DNA from: Sepioteuthis lessoniana
Lineage: Eukaryota; Mollusca; Cephalopoda; Myopsida; Loliginidae
Length of the DNA: 64,000 nucleotides
Direction: 5' to 3'
NCBI GenBank assembly: GCA_963585895.1
Contig: OY757934.1
Location: 45,542,430-45,606,429, forward strand
The notes below the pieces were generated by a model. The model was not told the origin of the DNA, made no database searches, and saw nothing but the letters and a program-made list of their open reading frames with translations. Below are positions 1 through 11,249 of the stretch, in pieces (position 1 is the stretch's first letter; the number at the start of each line of letters is the position of its first letter). Position numbers and translations under genes: made by a program.

Positions 1-119
1 ATAGGAATGCTGAGTCTTACAGAGGTTTACTTGGTCAAAAAAAAAACGTGGTGCGATAGACAACAACTATGGAAGGCAGTAATTACTGGGGATACGGTTA
101 CAAGACTCAGCATTCCTAT
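1..119. repeat. Short inverted repeat (foldback) element
   Basis: Bases 1-18 (ataggaatgctgagtctt) are the perfect reverse complement of 102-119. The motif 'aagactcagcatt' recurs in the loop of the foldback element at 58452-58659, so the two may belong to one family. The element may extend left of the window. Confidence 0.6.
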
Positions 120-173
120 CACATTTTATCTACAACTTTCACACACTATAATACATCAACTGTATCAACGTCT

Positions 174-225
174 CGGCATTAAATAAACCACAAGGGGTTG
201 ATATGCCATAAAACCAATCAATCTC
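174..225 (+). repeat. Fragment of the SINE C/D shared 3' tail
   Basis: The tail signature 'ggcattaaataa' is followed by a short spacer and 'ttgatatgccataaaacca', as at the ends of the complete C and D copies. The body is missing. The stretch 226-405 shows nothing recognisable. Confidence 0.5.
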
Positions 226-408
226 TCTATCCGTCCCTATCATTTATTGCTCCCGACAGATCCTCCAAACTACATACTGAGACCGTGTAGAGCTGATGTA
301 AGTTCTTAATCGTTAGCCAACAATGGTACGTCGATGTGTTGGGGGAACCCTCCTTTGAAGAATATCGCTTTTAAGTTCTTCCTTGCTTCTCCAACAACGT
401 TCCGATTT

Positions 409-650
409 GGTTTCTTTGGTTGGTTTATTTAATGACATATCAACATTTTTAGGTTATTTAATGCCAAATCCATCCTTCTAGAAGAGCAGTAATGGTACTT
501 TTTAAACCGTAGATTGGAGGATAAGAGGGTTCATACCTTTTCCTAGGGTATTTGTCCGAAAGTTAATGTAATAGCACGACTGGAGTTCGAACTCGCTTAC
601 TACACTTCCGCAGTTAATGGCTTTAACCATTACACCATGAGGACACCCCA
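409..650 (-). mobile_element. SINE family C copy
   Basis: It runs from the tail in reverse ('atgacatatcaaca', 'ggttatttaatgcc') to the tRNA-like head in reverse, where 'gagttcgaactc' is a B-box-like motif and 'taaccattacacca' mirrors the A-box region. The layout is the same as copies at 1010, 34278 and 55325. It has diverged. Confidence 0.65.
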
Positions 651-654
651 GGAA

Positions 655-1420
655 TATTCCGTATGTATTACTTCTATAGTTTGTGAGATGGAGGTATGTG
701 GCCGTATAGTGGCTATTTTGTAGGGTGTTGCTTCCAGGGTTTGTTCAAGACAGCACAGAGCATTTTTGTGTGATTCCCATCAAGCTTTTTCTTCATGCAT
801 TTTTAGTGTCCATGTGGTGGATCCATACGGTAGCATGGACATGGCCACATCTTGGAAAAATCCCCTTTTATTTTAACAGATGGATCAGACTTCCATATGA
901 TCGATAACCTATCAATAGCAGTCCTCACTTTTGCTAGGTGTATGTTTACATCACTTTCAATCGATGAGATGTTGCTACCAAGGTATGTGAACTTTTCTAC
1001 TAATTTTAGGTTTGGTTTCTTTATTTTAATGGCATATCAACTTTTTCAGGTTACTTAATGCCAAAGCCATTCTCCGAGAAGAACAGTAGTTGTACTATTT
1101 AACCCATAGCTGGGAGGATAAGGGGGTTCATACCTTTCCTAAGGATATTTGCCCGAAAGTGAACGTAATAGCGCGACTGGAGTACGAACTCGTGTACTAC
1201 GATTCCGCAGTCCACCGCTTTAACCATTACACCACGAGGACACCCCCTCTACTAATTTTAGAGACTTGCATTTTGAGCGAAGATGGCTCCATCTTGTTTA
1301 AGACACATGAACTGGGTTTTTTTTTGGTGGGGGGGTGGTCATCCAGGTTATGTAGTAAGGATTCTGCTTGAGCAGATATATTTACGAGAAGTGCAAGATC
1401 ATCTGTGTAGTGTGCGTCTG
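655..1420 (-). mobile_element. RTE-type LINE fragment (reverse transcriptase C-terminal part)
   Basis: The reverse strand reads TDAHYTDDLALLVNISAQ (YxDD catalytic box of the RT palm) at about 1382-1440. It then reads SLKLVEKFTYLGSNIS across 996-1009/1248 once the nested SINE is removed, followed by degraded KSDL and KKLDGNHTKM segments. This order matches the better preserved copies at 25752 and 47113. Frameshifts and stops are present. Confidence 0.7.
1010..1247 (-). mobile_element. SINE family C, nested in the RTE fragment, with TSD
   Basis: A complete C copy is bounded by the 14-bp direct repeat tctactaattttag at 996-1009 and 1248-1261. Deleting the SINE and one repeat restores the RTE reading frame around KLVEKFTYLG, which proves the insertion order. 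The tRNA-like head is at the right end ('ctttaaccattacaccacga' in reverse). Confidence 0.85.
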
Positions 1421-1917
1421 TTGTAGTTTCTGCTGGATATCATCTGCTTCTTGCTTCTTTTTTTTTTTTTCAGAATAAAACTATTTTCTTTTATTATATC
1501 TATCGACGTTCGAAGTACGTAGTCTTGGCAGATTATAAACATATATGATGTCAATATATCTTCTTGCAAAAGTACAGGGATCATATCGAAAAAAATTGTT
1601 GTTGCCATCAGGTGTGAGAACAATTGCTTTTCTTGTTTTTGTAAAGCATTATTATATAATTGTCACCGTCAGGAGACTCTTTTTGAGTGAAGAGTCTTAC
1701 CCTTCTGCAGGGACTGCAGTCAGCGTATACTAAGACTCACCAACAGAGTACACCAAACTGCAGTTTTTGGTCAAATATAGAATGATGCAAATGTAGCACC
1801 CTCCATGCTTACCAGTCCTCGAACCCTGTGCCCCTTTTTCCTAATTGAAAGTTGATTTCTGGAATAAGATTTGAGAGCTTGCAGGATTTTAAAAGAAATA
1901 CAACTCATTATATTAAA

Positions 1918-2139
1918 TTACCGGACATTGGCCTAGGGGTTAGAGTGTTCGCCAATGGCCCGGGAGACTCAAAAAATGGTACATGATGCCTCTTTGCTTA
2001 ACACTCAGCATTATAAGGTACGGATCAAGGGTAAAGTTGAGCAATCCAGGGAAAGGAGTAGCGCCCTCCCCTACACCTTGGTGTAGTAGCTATCGAAAAG
2101 GGAGCCTTCGGGTTACCCTCGACTATGGTCGCCAACTTT
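1918..2139 (+). mobile_element. SINE family A copy with TSD
   Basis: The head reads 'cattggcctaggggttagag', an A-box-like motif; the B-box part is largely lost here. The body contains 'ccttgcttaacactcag'-like and 'tgtagtagctat' motifs and ends 'ctatggtcgcc'. It is flanked by ttatattaaa at 1908-1917 and 2140-2149. Confidence 0.75.
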
Positions 2140-2499
2140 TTATATTAAAATGGGACTTCCAGTGGTGCTTTGACCGATCGTAAATTCACTGGAATACGTG
2201 CGTTGAATCCTAAATAGACTATTTTGAAGAAAATTAACGTTTTAAACATTGCTCATTTCTATCTTGATGATTTTCTCCTCATTGTCGATGAAAACAAACA
2301 AAATCCACCGTAGTATCCTTGGATTTCAAGAAATTTGTAACGGGAGTAGCGTTAGTTAGCATAACAAATTACAGGAACAAAATGCAACTAAAATTCCTGA
2401 ACCAGCACCCAACAAACTAGCAATTACCCTTCACCCAATCGCGCAAACCAACCCAAAAAAGACGACCTTGACATGAAGGGGTAGAAAAGTAAGAATGAA

Positions 2500-2560
2500 T
2501 GGCTTGCTCTTGTGGACTCCAATACATGAACACACCAGTGTTGGCCAACCAGACACCCTC
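2500..2560 (+). mobile_element. Short RTE-derived fragment
   Basis: 'gctcttgtggactccaatac' matches the LLWTPTH segment of the RTE 3' coding end seen at 47385. The same fragment recurs at 3513-3558 inside a SINE C copy. Both are very short and diverged. Confidence 0.4.
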
Positions 2561-2790
2561 TTGAAGACTTATGCTAAATTGAATTGTTAGAAGTAGAACT
2601 GTTTGATCATTTAACTGTGTGTATCTACAAAATGTTTTTACAAATCACATATTTAATATATATGTAAAAACTGGATTTGGCATTAAATAACTAACAATGG
2701 TCTAGAAGACTTAATAAGAGCGATGCTTGATAGGGGCGGATCAAGAGACTAAGCAAGTGACAAACCAACATGACTTAGGAAGATGAATAA

Positions 2791-3034
2791 GTAAAAGTAA
2801 AGTTGGTGATCTTAGTGGAGGGTGACCCGAAGGCTCCCTTTTCAATAGCTACTACACCGAGGTGTAAGGGTGGGCGATACTCCATTCCCTGGATTGCTCC
2901 ACTTTACCCTTGATCTTTACCTTCTAATGCTTAGTATTAAGCAAAGCGCCATTTTTGAGTCTTTGGTATGACTCGACCTGGGATTGAAGCTCGGTCTCCC
3001 GGACCATTGGTGAACTCTCTACTCATTAGGCCAG
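2791..3034 (-). mobile_element. SINE family A copy
   Basis: The reverse-strand head retains a B-box-like 'ggtcgagtcatacc' context and 'gagtagagagttcaccaatg'. The 3' end toward 2791 is 'aagttggtgat'. It is nearly full length with no internal insertion. Confidence 0.75.
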
Positions 3035-3159
3035 ATTGACAGAGTTTCATATAAAAATTAAATGATATAAGAAAATAAAATGAAATATACTCTTATTAAT
3101 ATTAATGTTTTATACAACAAAAGTGATGCCGACAAATTTGGATCAGGAGAGCTTTGTTA

Positions 3160-3302
3160 TGTATTTACCCAACCACTCCTCTATGAGTAGGATGTTACAT
3201 AAGGTCAATTTTTAAATGGAGTACAACTGGTTTAAATGCAGAGTTTTCCTCCTCCTAAGCTGGTTGCTAAAACAAGACTAAAGAACCCAATCTGCCCAGC
3301 TA
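3160..3302 (-). mobile_element. SINE family B fragment
   Basis: It shows the B tail and body in reverse ('ataaggtcaatttttaaa', 'gcagagttttcctcctccta', 'aagaacccaatctgcccag'). The head half is absent, and sequence from about 3385 belongs to a separate C copy. Confidence 0.55.
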
Positions 3303-3384
3303 CTTGCTGATAGTTGAAGAGAGAAGATATGGGTTCTTGCTTTCCCCATCGGCATTACCGGTGGAAGGAGAGGCATGATGGCTA

Positions 3385-3613
3385 ACGTAACTGAATGCGT
3401 CATTGTAGTCAGTGAGTTCGAACTGCAGTCGCGCTATTATGTACTCTTTTTGACTAATACCATTGAGAAAGGTATGAACCCTCTTACCCCCCTCTATTTT
3501 AAATAGTACCACATAAGCGACTTGCTCTTGTGGACTCCAGTACATGAACATACCAGTTTGGCATTAAATAACCCACAAAGGTTGATATACCATTAAATAA
3601 AGAAACCGAAACC
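3385..3613 (+). mobile_element. SINE family C copy carrying a short RTE-like insert
   Basis: The head contains 'gagttcgaactgcagtcgcg', and the tail 'ggcattaaataacccacaaa' runs into 'ttgatataccattaaataaa'. Between body and tail, about 45 bp (3513-3558) replaces the usual sequence and matches an RTE 3' coding fragment. This is either a recombinant or an insertion. Confidence 0.6.
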
Positions 3614-3685
3614 AATGGTATCAGCAAGAAGTGAAAGCAACCAGTTTCGTCCAGATGTTGAACAAATTTGTTCATGGGGGGGGAG

Positions 3686-3795
3686 TCCAAGTGGCGTAGT
3701 GGTTAACGTGCTGGACTGCGGTCTCGAAGTAAGCGAGTTCAGACTCCAATAGTGTCATTTCGTTTACTTTCGGACAAATACTCTTTGACGTTCCT
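3686..3795 (+). mobile_element. SINE family C head fragment
   Basis: 'ccaagtggcgtagtggttaa' (A-box-like) is followed by 'gcgagttcagactccaatag' (B-box-like) and the 'tactttcggacaaata' body start. The tail is missing. The stretch 3800-4000 shows no other recognisable feature. Confidence 0.6.
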
Positions 3796-4018
3796 TGGAG
3801 TATAGATAAACATTGCACTAGACCTTCGGTTCTAATTAATTTATGAACAGCAAGGTCACCTGGCATAAGTGCCGGGAGACTTGACAAAGGCTTGCATAGT
3901 TTACATTGCACCTAGTAATCCTATGACCAACGTTGTCCAGCAGCGCACGAGCCTCAACTCGTTCGCAACCTCCTCCTCCCTAAACCCCACAATAAAATGA
4001 CCTTGTATCAATTCCTGC

Positions 4019-4457
4019 CTGGTGGGAGGCACGGTCAGATATTTGTCGCTGCCTCCCACCAGACACGACTTGACACAAGGTCAAAAGCCCGAAGGCCAAT
4101 TAAAGTGGGGATAAAGAGGAGGGGAAGGTCGGGAAGGAGCCGAGACTCGAACCCTGCTTGTCTGTGCTGCTCATCGGCTCACTTAGTGCAATGTGAGCCT
4201 GATGAGGCAAGCAGTTTCACGAACCCAAATGTGAGTCCGGGCACGTACGCCAGTTTACGGCTTAAACTAGACGCTTGGTCTAGTGCCGTACAAAGGGGAC
4301 AAAAGTGCAGCTCGCCCACCCGAAGGTTGCCCAGCCGAAGCTGGGGGCCTATTCGGCCCCGAGTCTGCTCTTGGTTTCGAGCACCCATCCGGCACGAATG
4401 CCAGACGGCCCAGCTAAAAAGCCGGGGGCGCGCCCAGGTGGGAGGCACGGTCAGATA
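4019..4457. repeat. GC-rich element of unknown class flanked by 21-bp direct repeats
   Basis: 'ggtgggaggcacggtcagat' plus one further base occurs at about 4020-4040 and again at 4436-4456. The left copy also forms a hairpin with 'ctgcctcccacc'. The enclosed 400 bp is much more GC-rich than its surroundings and holds small palindromes ('gggggcctattcggccccg'). Open frames exist on both strands but no known domain is visible. The flanks look like SINE tails: B-like 'aaaatgaccttgtatca' on the left and C/D-like 'tggtatgccataaatt' at about 4569 on the right. Confidence 0.45.
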
Positions 4458-4589
4458 TCTTGGACTTACGCTCTTGAGAGAAATATGAATCCCCTTATTT
4501 TTCAGCTCTGGGTTGAATAGTATCGTTGCTGTTCTTCTGCAAGGATGGATCTGGTATCAAAAAAGATTGGTATGCCATAAATTAAACCA

Positions 4590-5925
4590 AATTTTAATTT
4601 ATTTACATAAAAAAAACGAATGTTAATTTGTATAGGAATCTTACCCATTCATCTACACACCTGATTTGCTTTTAATCGTTATTTTATTTATTCCTCTTTC
4701 CCGTCCTTTTGTCTACGTTTTTTTTATTGAACGGATTAATCTGAAACACACGTTCATTAATTAAAGAAAATGCGTGGCTAATTTTACATCCTTCTTTTGT
4801 TCTTTGGATTTGGCGCCAGCTGCTCCTACACCCTCTACACCAGCTTCTCTTGTTTATTATTTATTGAAAGATGAAGAAGTTCCAACATTAGACGCGTGCA
4901 CGTTTTCACAATAGATTTTATAACCATCAAACAATTAAAAAGTTTTCTTTTATTTATTAATTCATTTATTGAATTTGGGTTTTATTTTGCGAGAGCATCT
5001 TTAATAGTTTCTTAGCTCTGACCATTTTCTGTTTGCCCCTACTCCACAAGGACAAAATCAGACTCAAGGTCAGTTTGGAATTTACAAATCCCCCCCACCT
5101 CCACAAAAGATACATTTCTTTGGTAGGGGTCATTTTCTTAGTGGAGGCGGGTACTTAGGAAATAAACTCCATCTTCTTATATTATTCTTAATAGTCCAAT
5201 TCGTTATAACAAAATGATCTGTTCAGGTTGTGATGGTCTCACTTTCATAGACAGATAGATAGATAGATAGATAATCACGCGTTATAATATAATTATGTGT
5301 TATAATCTTCAAAGCCCTTGCTCGGCTTAATAAGTAATATTAAGTAATATTAATCCACACCTTCTTTTATAATCCATTTTATATGTTATATGCGTATGAA
5401 TATATACCTACGATCGGTTAGGTCCTATTTCCTTAAATCACTTCAGATCATTCTTTAAGTCCTTTCTTTTCTTCTTCGGTCGTCTTCTCTTGTCATTTCG
5501 GTCGTTCTGCTGTTTTGTTCGTGTTGCCATCCTTGTTCTTATTCGTTGATGAGGAACGACAACGCCACCACCATTTCATGTGCTCATTTTACATTTGATT
5601 CATTGACAACTTTTAATCAGCACCTGTTTAGGAGTTGGAGAGCAAGATGGAGCGTTCGACCGCTCAGGTCGGATGTTTCTCACCAACTGACTGACTTATT
5701 TTAACTCGAAGGCCATTTTGGTCAAATGATTGAAACCATCTAATCAGAGCCGTGATCTTAGATTAACCTGGAGTTCAACGACCATCATTCATACCGGTCG
5801 ATTCCGACTGTATCTTTCTTGGAGGTTCAACTAAACAGCCCAGGACTTAATTTAAATATTACGCAACATGTTAAAAATAGATTTGACCGATCTATTATTC
5901 ACACACACTCACTGGCATATATATA
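4590..5925. other. No gene or clear repeat
   Basis: AT-rich sequence with a short (GATA)n at 5250-5272 and no ORF or family I can recognise. Its right edge merges into (AT)n and (TC)n tracts at 5920-6030. Confidence 0.5.
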
Positions 5926-6039
5926 TATATGTATTACATTAGACTATATATAATCATACTTATTTATATTAGATTATTTTACTTTCTCTCTCTCTCTGTA
6001 TATATGTATATATATACATATATATATCCTCATTATATG

Positions 6040-6215
6040 TTGCCCCATCAGTGCAGATATCCCTCACTCTCGCTCGCCACCTCTCCCTATCGTCCATTGC
6101 TTCTGGCAGTTCTTCAGAGCTACATCCCGTATCGGCACAGAGTTGCTGTATGTAGGTTCGAGCTGGTCGTCCTGCCTTCGCTCATTCATGTGAAGGGGCC
6201 CACAGGAGTACATCA
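6040..6215 (-). mobile_element. RTE LINE 3' coding fragment
   Basis: The reverse strand carries degraded copies of the WRERVRDIRA-, GCCPEDLP- and AGRPART-like segments known from 47116-47556, seen here as their complements ('cgccacctctccctatcgtc', 'cgagctggtcgtcctgcctt'). It is a 3' terminal fragment only. Confidence 0.6.
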
Positions 6216-6480
6216 TCTCTCTATATATATATTTATATATATATATTCGGGTATTATATATGTTTAAATATATAAGTGTGTATAATCCGATAATCGATAG
6301 TTTAAACTTTTTTGTTGTAACAGACAGAAATGAACAAATCGTTATAAAAAGATATACATATTTATTTTAAATGGAGAAATTATATGTTATAAATTGAATT
6401 ATGATGACATGAAAATCAGGGAAGCATTGCGTTTGATCTACGCCGGATTTTATTGTCATGGTAATTTAATTTATAATATG

Positions 6481-6626
6481 TGGTGCATTCAATAAGTTTC
6501 CAGACTTTTTTGCACAGGCATTTAAAATTGTCGTAGACTCTTGAAAATTTCTCTTTATACTTTAACAAAAAAGAATGTTATCTCAGTCTGTCTATCTGCC
6601 TCTCTGTCTGTCTGTCTCCCTCTCTC

Positions 6627-6690
<64 letters not shown>

Positions 6691-7718
6691 ACATTTTATG
6701 GTTATGCCTTTTTAAACCAGATTTTTAAAAAGTAACTCGGAGATCGACAAGAGAGCATAAAACAAGTCAACTCTATGATAACAGGATAAAAATTGAAGTT
6801 TATTTCAAAAGTCTAGCGCCTGTCGGTGCGTCTGTGTGTGTGTGCGCATGTCAAGTATTTGTGTGTTGATGACCGAAAATATGTCAGCTTTAGTGATCAG
6901 GTCACCACAACACACACGCACACATTCACACACACGCACGTGCGCGTGGTTCATTCAATAAGTTTCCAGACATTTTTGTACAGGCATTTAAAATTGTCGT
7001 AGACACTTGAAAATTCAGTGTGTTATTGCTACACATCTCATGAGATGACTGACCAATTTTTATGATTTCAGGTTCAAATGAACAGCCACAGAAGCAATTG
7101 GAATACACCCTACTAAAGCCTGATTGTCAAAGCTGGTGAATTTTAAAAAAAAGCAATCTGAACGTGAGGACACTTTAGAAGAACGATATGCAATAAAATT
7201 GTGTTTTAAACTTGGAAAAAAATGATGCCACAGAAACGTATGGAATGCTTCAGACTGCTTTTGGAGCATCTTGCATGAATCGAGTATCAGTTTTTGAGTG
7301 GCATAAGAGATTCTAGGAAGGCTGGGAATCTGTAAGGGATGATGTGAGGTGTGGGAGGAGTAAGGAAGTCAATACACCAGAGTTGATTAGCCAAAGGGTT
7401 AGGGTTAGGGTTACTAACAAGATAGTCCCTCACCCTCCCTATAGTCAAGACCTTGCTCCCTGTGACTTTTGCTTTTCCCTAAGCTCAGAGGCTGTCGTAA
7501 TGAGATATTTGAGGAGATGAAAGAGGCTGTGACGAAGGTCATTGACACGCTCACACAAGAGGACTTCCATGGGGCCTTCCAGAAGTTGTTGGAACGGTAA
7601 AACAAGTGCATTGCTGCCGGAGGAGATTACTTGGAAGGGGACTAGAGTTTCATGAGTGTACTATCAATAAAAGTACCCATACGAAAAAATCTAGAAACGT
7701 ATTTAATGATCCTCGTAT
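6481..7718 (+). mobile_element. Mariner-like transposon relic with upstream cargo and duplicated 5' end
   Basis: The core element spans about 6947-7718. Its ends are 'tggttcattcaataagtttc' and the complement of 'tacgaggatcattaaataag'. The transposase is broken. N-terminal remnants include a VNTPELISQRV linker. The C-terminal signature YSQDLAPCDF (third catalytic Asp of mariner) follows an internal deletion near 7420 that removed the first two catalytic Asp residues. A second copy of the first ~66 bp of the 5' end lies at 6481-6547. The ~400 bp between the two (6548-6946) is shared, in inverse orientation, with 38924-39300. Confidence 0.75.
6621..6693. repeat. (TC)n(AC)n microsatellite
   Basis: An uninterrupted TC run changes to an AC run. 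It lies in the cargo segment upstream of the mariner relic; the corresponding place near 39180-39240 holds AG/AC repeats too. Confidence 0.9.
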
Positions 7719-8575
7719 AATTCCTCAATTTGAGATAAATATGTATATCTATTCCCTTGCCACGAAGTTATGATCACGCAAATAGAGATACGTATCTCCA
7801 AATTTGGAAGACATGGCCCTGATGGTGACCGTGTCCTCTGTATGAGTACGGATGTAACTACAAAACACATTAGGTTAATTAGTCGTGCGTTTACCATGAC
7901 AAGTTAATTTGGTATCGCTTTTTTGCAATGTGAACCTGTGGCTCGCATAAAATAACTGTCTCACGGAGTAACGGAAGTAAGGAGGCAATAGAGAGAGGAA
8001 GAATGAAAAAGATATCTTTCACTATTACTAAGTATTAAAACAATTAGTAAAACTTTGTAATTAGTTATACGTTCCTCTTCCATGTAGCATTCATTTTTGC
8101 GTTGTACAAGAAATATCTTGTATTTATGAAATTATTTGTCCATTCAACTCACTCGTTTCATCTTAAGATTGTATTCTTTACATATACCTCAACGTATAAT
8201 CATGAGGTTGAGTTGTGAATGTGAGAAACTTATTCATTTTTGATGATATATATAAGTGTGAGTGTGTAGCACCAGTAGTAGTACTTCTACTAGTTGTTAT
8301 AGTAGTAGTAGTAGGGTGGATTGGACTCTCTAGCGCTGGTGGGGTAACTAGCTTAGGAGAAGGAAAAACTCTGAATTCCAAACCTGAGGGGTGTTGTTCA
8401 GGAGAATCTGTGGCACATTGATGCATCATTCTTCTGTTATCAACTCATCCATAAAGTGTGAATGGCCCTACACAAACATTCACCGCTATAAGCAAATCAC
8501 TTTTATAGGTGGTTCAAAAGGTCATAGCTTTAACCGAACGGTTGGGCCTAATACGTCGAAATTGACGGGAGAATC

Positions 8576-8576
<1 letters not shown>
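7719..8576. other. No gene; diverged repeat traces only
   Basis: Short open frames here (both strands, around 8178-8430) are low complexity, including a (TAG)n tract near 8280-8315. The stretch 8350-8410 resembles the middle of SINE family B ('ggagaaggaaaaactctgaa'). Nothing else is recognised. Confidence 0.5.

Positions 8577-8622
<46 letters not shown>
8577..8622. repeat. (AT)n microsatellite
   Basis: Pure TA dinucleotide run. It generates the Tyr-Ile repeats in nearby open frames, which are not genes. Confidence 0.95.
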
Positions 8623-8624
<2 letters not shown>

Positions 8625-9005
8625 GCAATTAAAAGAAAACTCAAACCTTGATAAATTGTCATTAAAAATTTATTTCGGCAAAGAATATCATAATACTCTT
8701 CGTATCATCAGATGACTTTACACGTTTAATTTGAAGCTGAAAAAAAAACAAATATAGATTACAGTTTATATATATATGTATGGAAAAACCTATATAAATT
8801 TAAATTCTCAGGTAAAACTAAAGGGGGTTAAAACAATAAAGTGTTAGAAAAATTAAGAAACCAGGAAAATGGTGTTCCTGTAAATTAACCTGGAGAAAGA
8901 ATATACAGCAATAGCCATTCTTAGAGCCCTCCCATAGATTTATACGAAATTCCTCATATATTCTATATGCGAATAATCCACTCCTATTGTCTTCGAACGC
9001 TGACT

Positions 9006-9008
<3 letters not shown>

Positions 9009-9063
<55 letters not shown>
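9009..9063. repeat. (AT)n microsatellite
   Basis: Pure TA run of about 54 bp. The flanks to 9560 are AT-rich without recognised features. Confidence 0.95.
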
Positions 9064-9067
<4 letters not shown>

Positions 9068-9602
9068 AATCGGAGATTTTACTGCTAAAAGACTGTGGCA
9101 TGAGCGGTGTCATGATGGAAAATAATAAGTTTCTGTACATACACGCTTATTATCACCACCTTCCACCAATTATCACACAAATCCCACAATTCAGCAGTCG
9201 CAGATTATCCGATAATTCTTCCAAGAAAAACATCTTTTACAACTCAAAAGATGAATTTAAATCAGCCAAGAAAAACGGTGAATTTTTGATGACACTAACA
9301 TTTAAACCTCTATTAAAAACGACAACAATAAAAAAAACAATTAGGTTCAATCAGCTAAACAATAAAAGAATTAAAACTCAAAAAGATTGATAAACATTTT
9401 CCACAATCAAATAATCTTCTGAAAATATTCAATTGAAACGTATCAGAAATTTGTTTGATCTTTTAGTGTTTAAATTGGTTTTCAAAGGACTTTAAATCAT
9501 TCGACAGCACAAATGAATAACGAAACTCCTTTTGAAACACAACAACGAAAGGTTTGTAATTGTCTTTAATTGGAATCATTTTGAGATGAGGCTTCTTAAT
9601 CT

Positions 9603-9766
9603 GAGAATTAATTTTTATTTATTGCGGACTTTTTTGTCGCGGTAAAAATCACCTGAAGAAGGCCAGAGGTGAAATTTGGCCGAAACGTAGTGAAAGAAGA
9701 AACAACACACACAAAAAAATACCAATATGAAGACAAAAAGTCCGCAATAAATAAAAATTAATTCTC
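9603..9766. mobile_element. Foldback element with 35-bp terminal inverted repeats
   Basis: Bases 9603-9638 ('gagaattaatttttatttat' and onward to 'ttgtc') are the inverse complement of 9732-9766 except for one extra T. The interior carries 'cacctgaagaaggccagagg' and 'gccgaaacgtagtgaa', identical in order to the element at 58452-58659. The preceding 'taattggaatcattttgag' is also shared with 58390, so the two are one family. Confidence 0.75.
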
Positions 9767-9849
9767 AAACAAAAGGTTTATTATTTTAGCAGAAGTAAAA
9801 GAGTCAGAGTGAGAAAATGTCACTCTTGGTGTCGCTGGTTAGTATGTTG

Positions 9850-10300
9850 GTCTTTGAGTTTATAGTATCCCTGTAGCAAATAGCTCGTGTGACTGACCAC
9901 AAGGCTGGTTCTTCTGCATGTGAAGCTAGTAGCAGCGTGTTCTTCAGCGAAGGGATTCCAAGTGGAATCCATTGCAGTGGATGCGAGAGAGATCTGTCAT
10001 GGCTGCGAGCTAGGTGCTCTCTGACCATGTGTGTGTCACTGTAGCGAGTTGCTTGTGTGACTTCTCGCAAGGCCGGTGCTTCCGTGTGTGAAGCTAGTAG
10101 CCGCGTGTTCTTCCGTGAAGGCGGGAGAGGCCTGCCATGGCTGCGAGCTAGGTGCTGTCTGACCATGTGTTTGCGTCACTGTAGCGAGTTGCTCGTGTGA
10201 CTTCTCGCAAGGCCGGTGCTTCCGTGTGTGAAGCTAGTAGCCGCGTGTTCTTCTTTGGAGGCCAGAGAGGTCTGTCATGGCCGCTAGCTAGGTGCTATCT
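9850..10300. repeat. Three tandem copies of a ~140-bp unit
   Basis: 'gaccatgtg' and 'gcaaggccggtgcttccgtg' recur with 138 and 140 bp spacing (10023 and 10161, ends at 10151 and 10291). A first, more diverged unit with a ~25-bp insertion spans 9853-10020. The region is GC-richer than its flanks. It creates a 120-codon open frame on the minus strand (9804-10166), which I regard as a by-product. Confidence 0.75.
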
Positions 10301-10839
10301 GCGGTTGTCGGCTGACTACCAAAAGGACTAGAAAAAATAGTTCTAGAGAGGGAGAAGGAATCAATGCGCTCTGCCTGGCGATTGGTCGGTTATAGCCGAA
10401 TCACTTGGCGGGGGCATTGATTCGCGAAAGAAAATAGATTTGTGGCTGCTCCAATCTGGTTTATTTGTTTAACTGTATATCAACTCTTTATGGGTTATTT
10501 CCAACCAACATTTGATTCATTTCTAAATTTTTAATAAACTTCCTAAGAGAAAAACAAAAATTGAATACTACATTGAAATGATAGAATAATACATCTCTGT
10601 TCTCTTGGGCTGTTTAAAATATAAAAGATATGAATACCACAAGGAGAGAGGAAGAAAACCTCAAAGGAAGGTGTAGCCAAAGAGACCCAGACCACATGGA
10701 AGAAGATTGTCCCAATGAAACTAAATCCTCAAACTGCCGCCTAGCCTTTTCAAGAATTCACAATATATACAAAACATAAAGGGAAATCCTGGTAGCGAAG
10801 TTTAGAAGGAATTCAACATTTCTAGAAGCACTGAAAATT

Positions 10840-11202
10840 GTGGAATCCTTTGTGAAAGATAATGCCTTCACCAATGTAGCACAGAGTGTGAGTTTAATCG
10901 ACAATAACTACTATGAAACTGATAAATACCGAGCTCTCGTCGAAAAACTAGTACAATTAGGATCGAACAATTGGACAAAGTTTCAAGAAAAGGTGATCAA
11001 GAATTATACTCAGCTGAAACGAAACAAAAAGAATCCACAATAAACATCAATACCACTGCCCCCGCCCAAAAAAAGAAATTCACAGAAATTTCCAAATCTC
11101 TGATTAATATAAGTGAACAAGATTTGGTAGTAAATATTCCGCAGGGATTGATATGACATTAAAAATAACCAAACCAAATCTCTCTCTCTCTCTCACTCTC
11201 TT

Positions 11203-11249
<47 letters not shown>

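Noticed and set aside
3997-4488. 163-codon frame on the plus strand and an 89-codon frame on the minus strand
   Set aside because: Both cross a GC-rich repeat with direct and inverted repeats. GC-rich sequence has fewer stops, and no domain is visible on either strand.
7392-7420. Interstitial telomere or chromosome end
   Set aside because: Only about three TTAGGG units, and explained by an expansion inside a mariner relic.
9804-10166. 120-codon minus-strand frame
   Set aside because: Explained by the 138-140 bp tandem units. No recognisable domain, and the frame is lost in part of the array.
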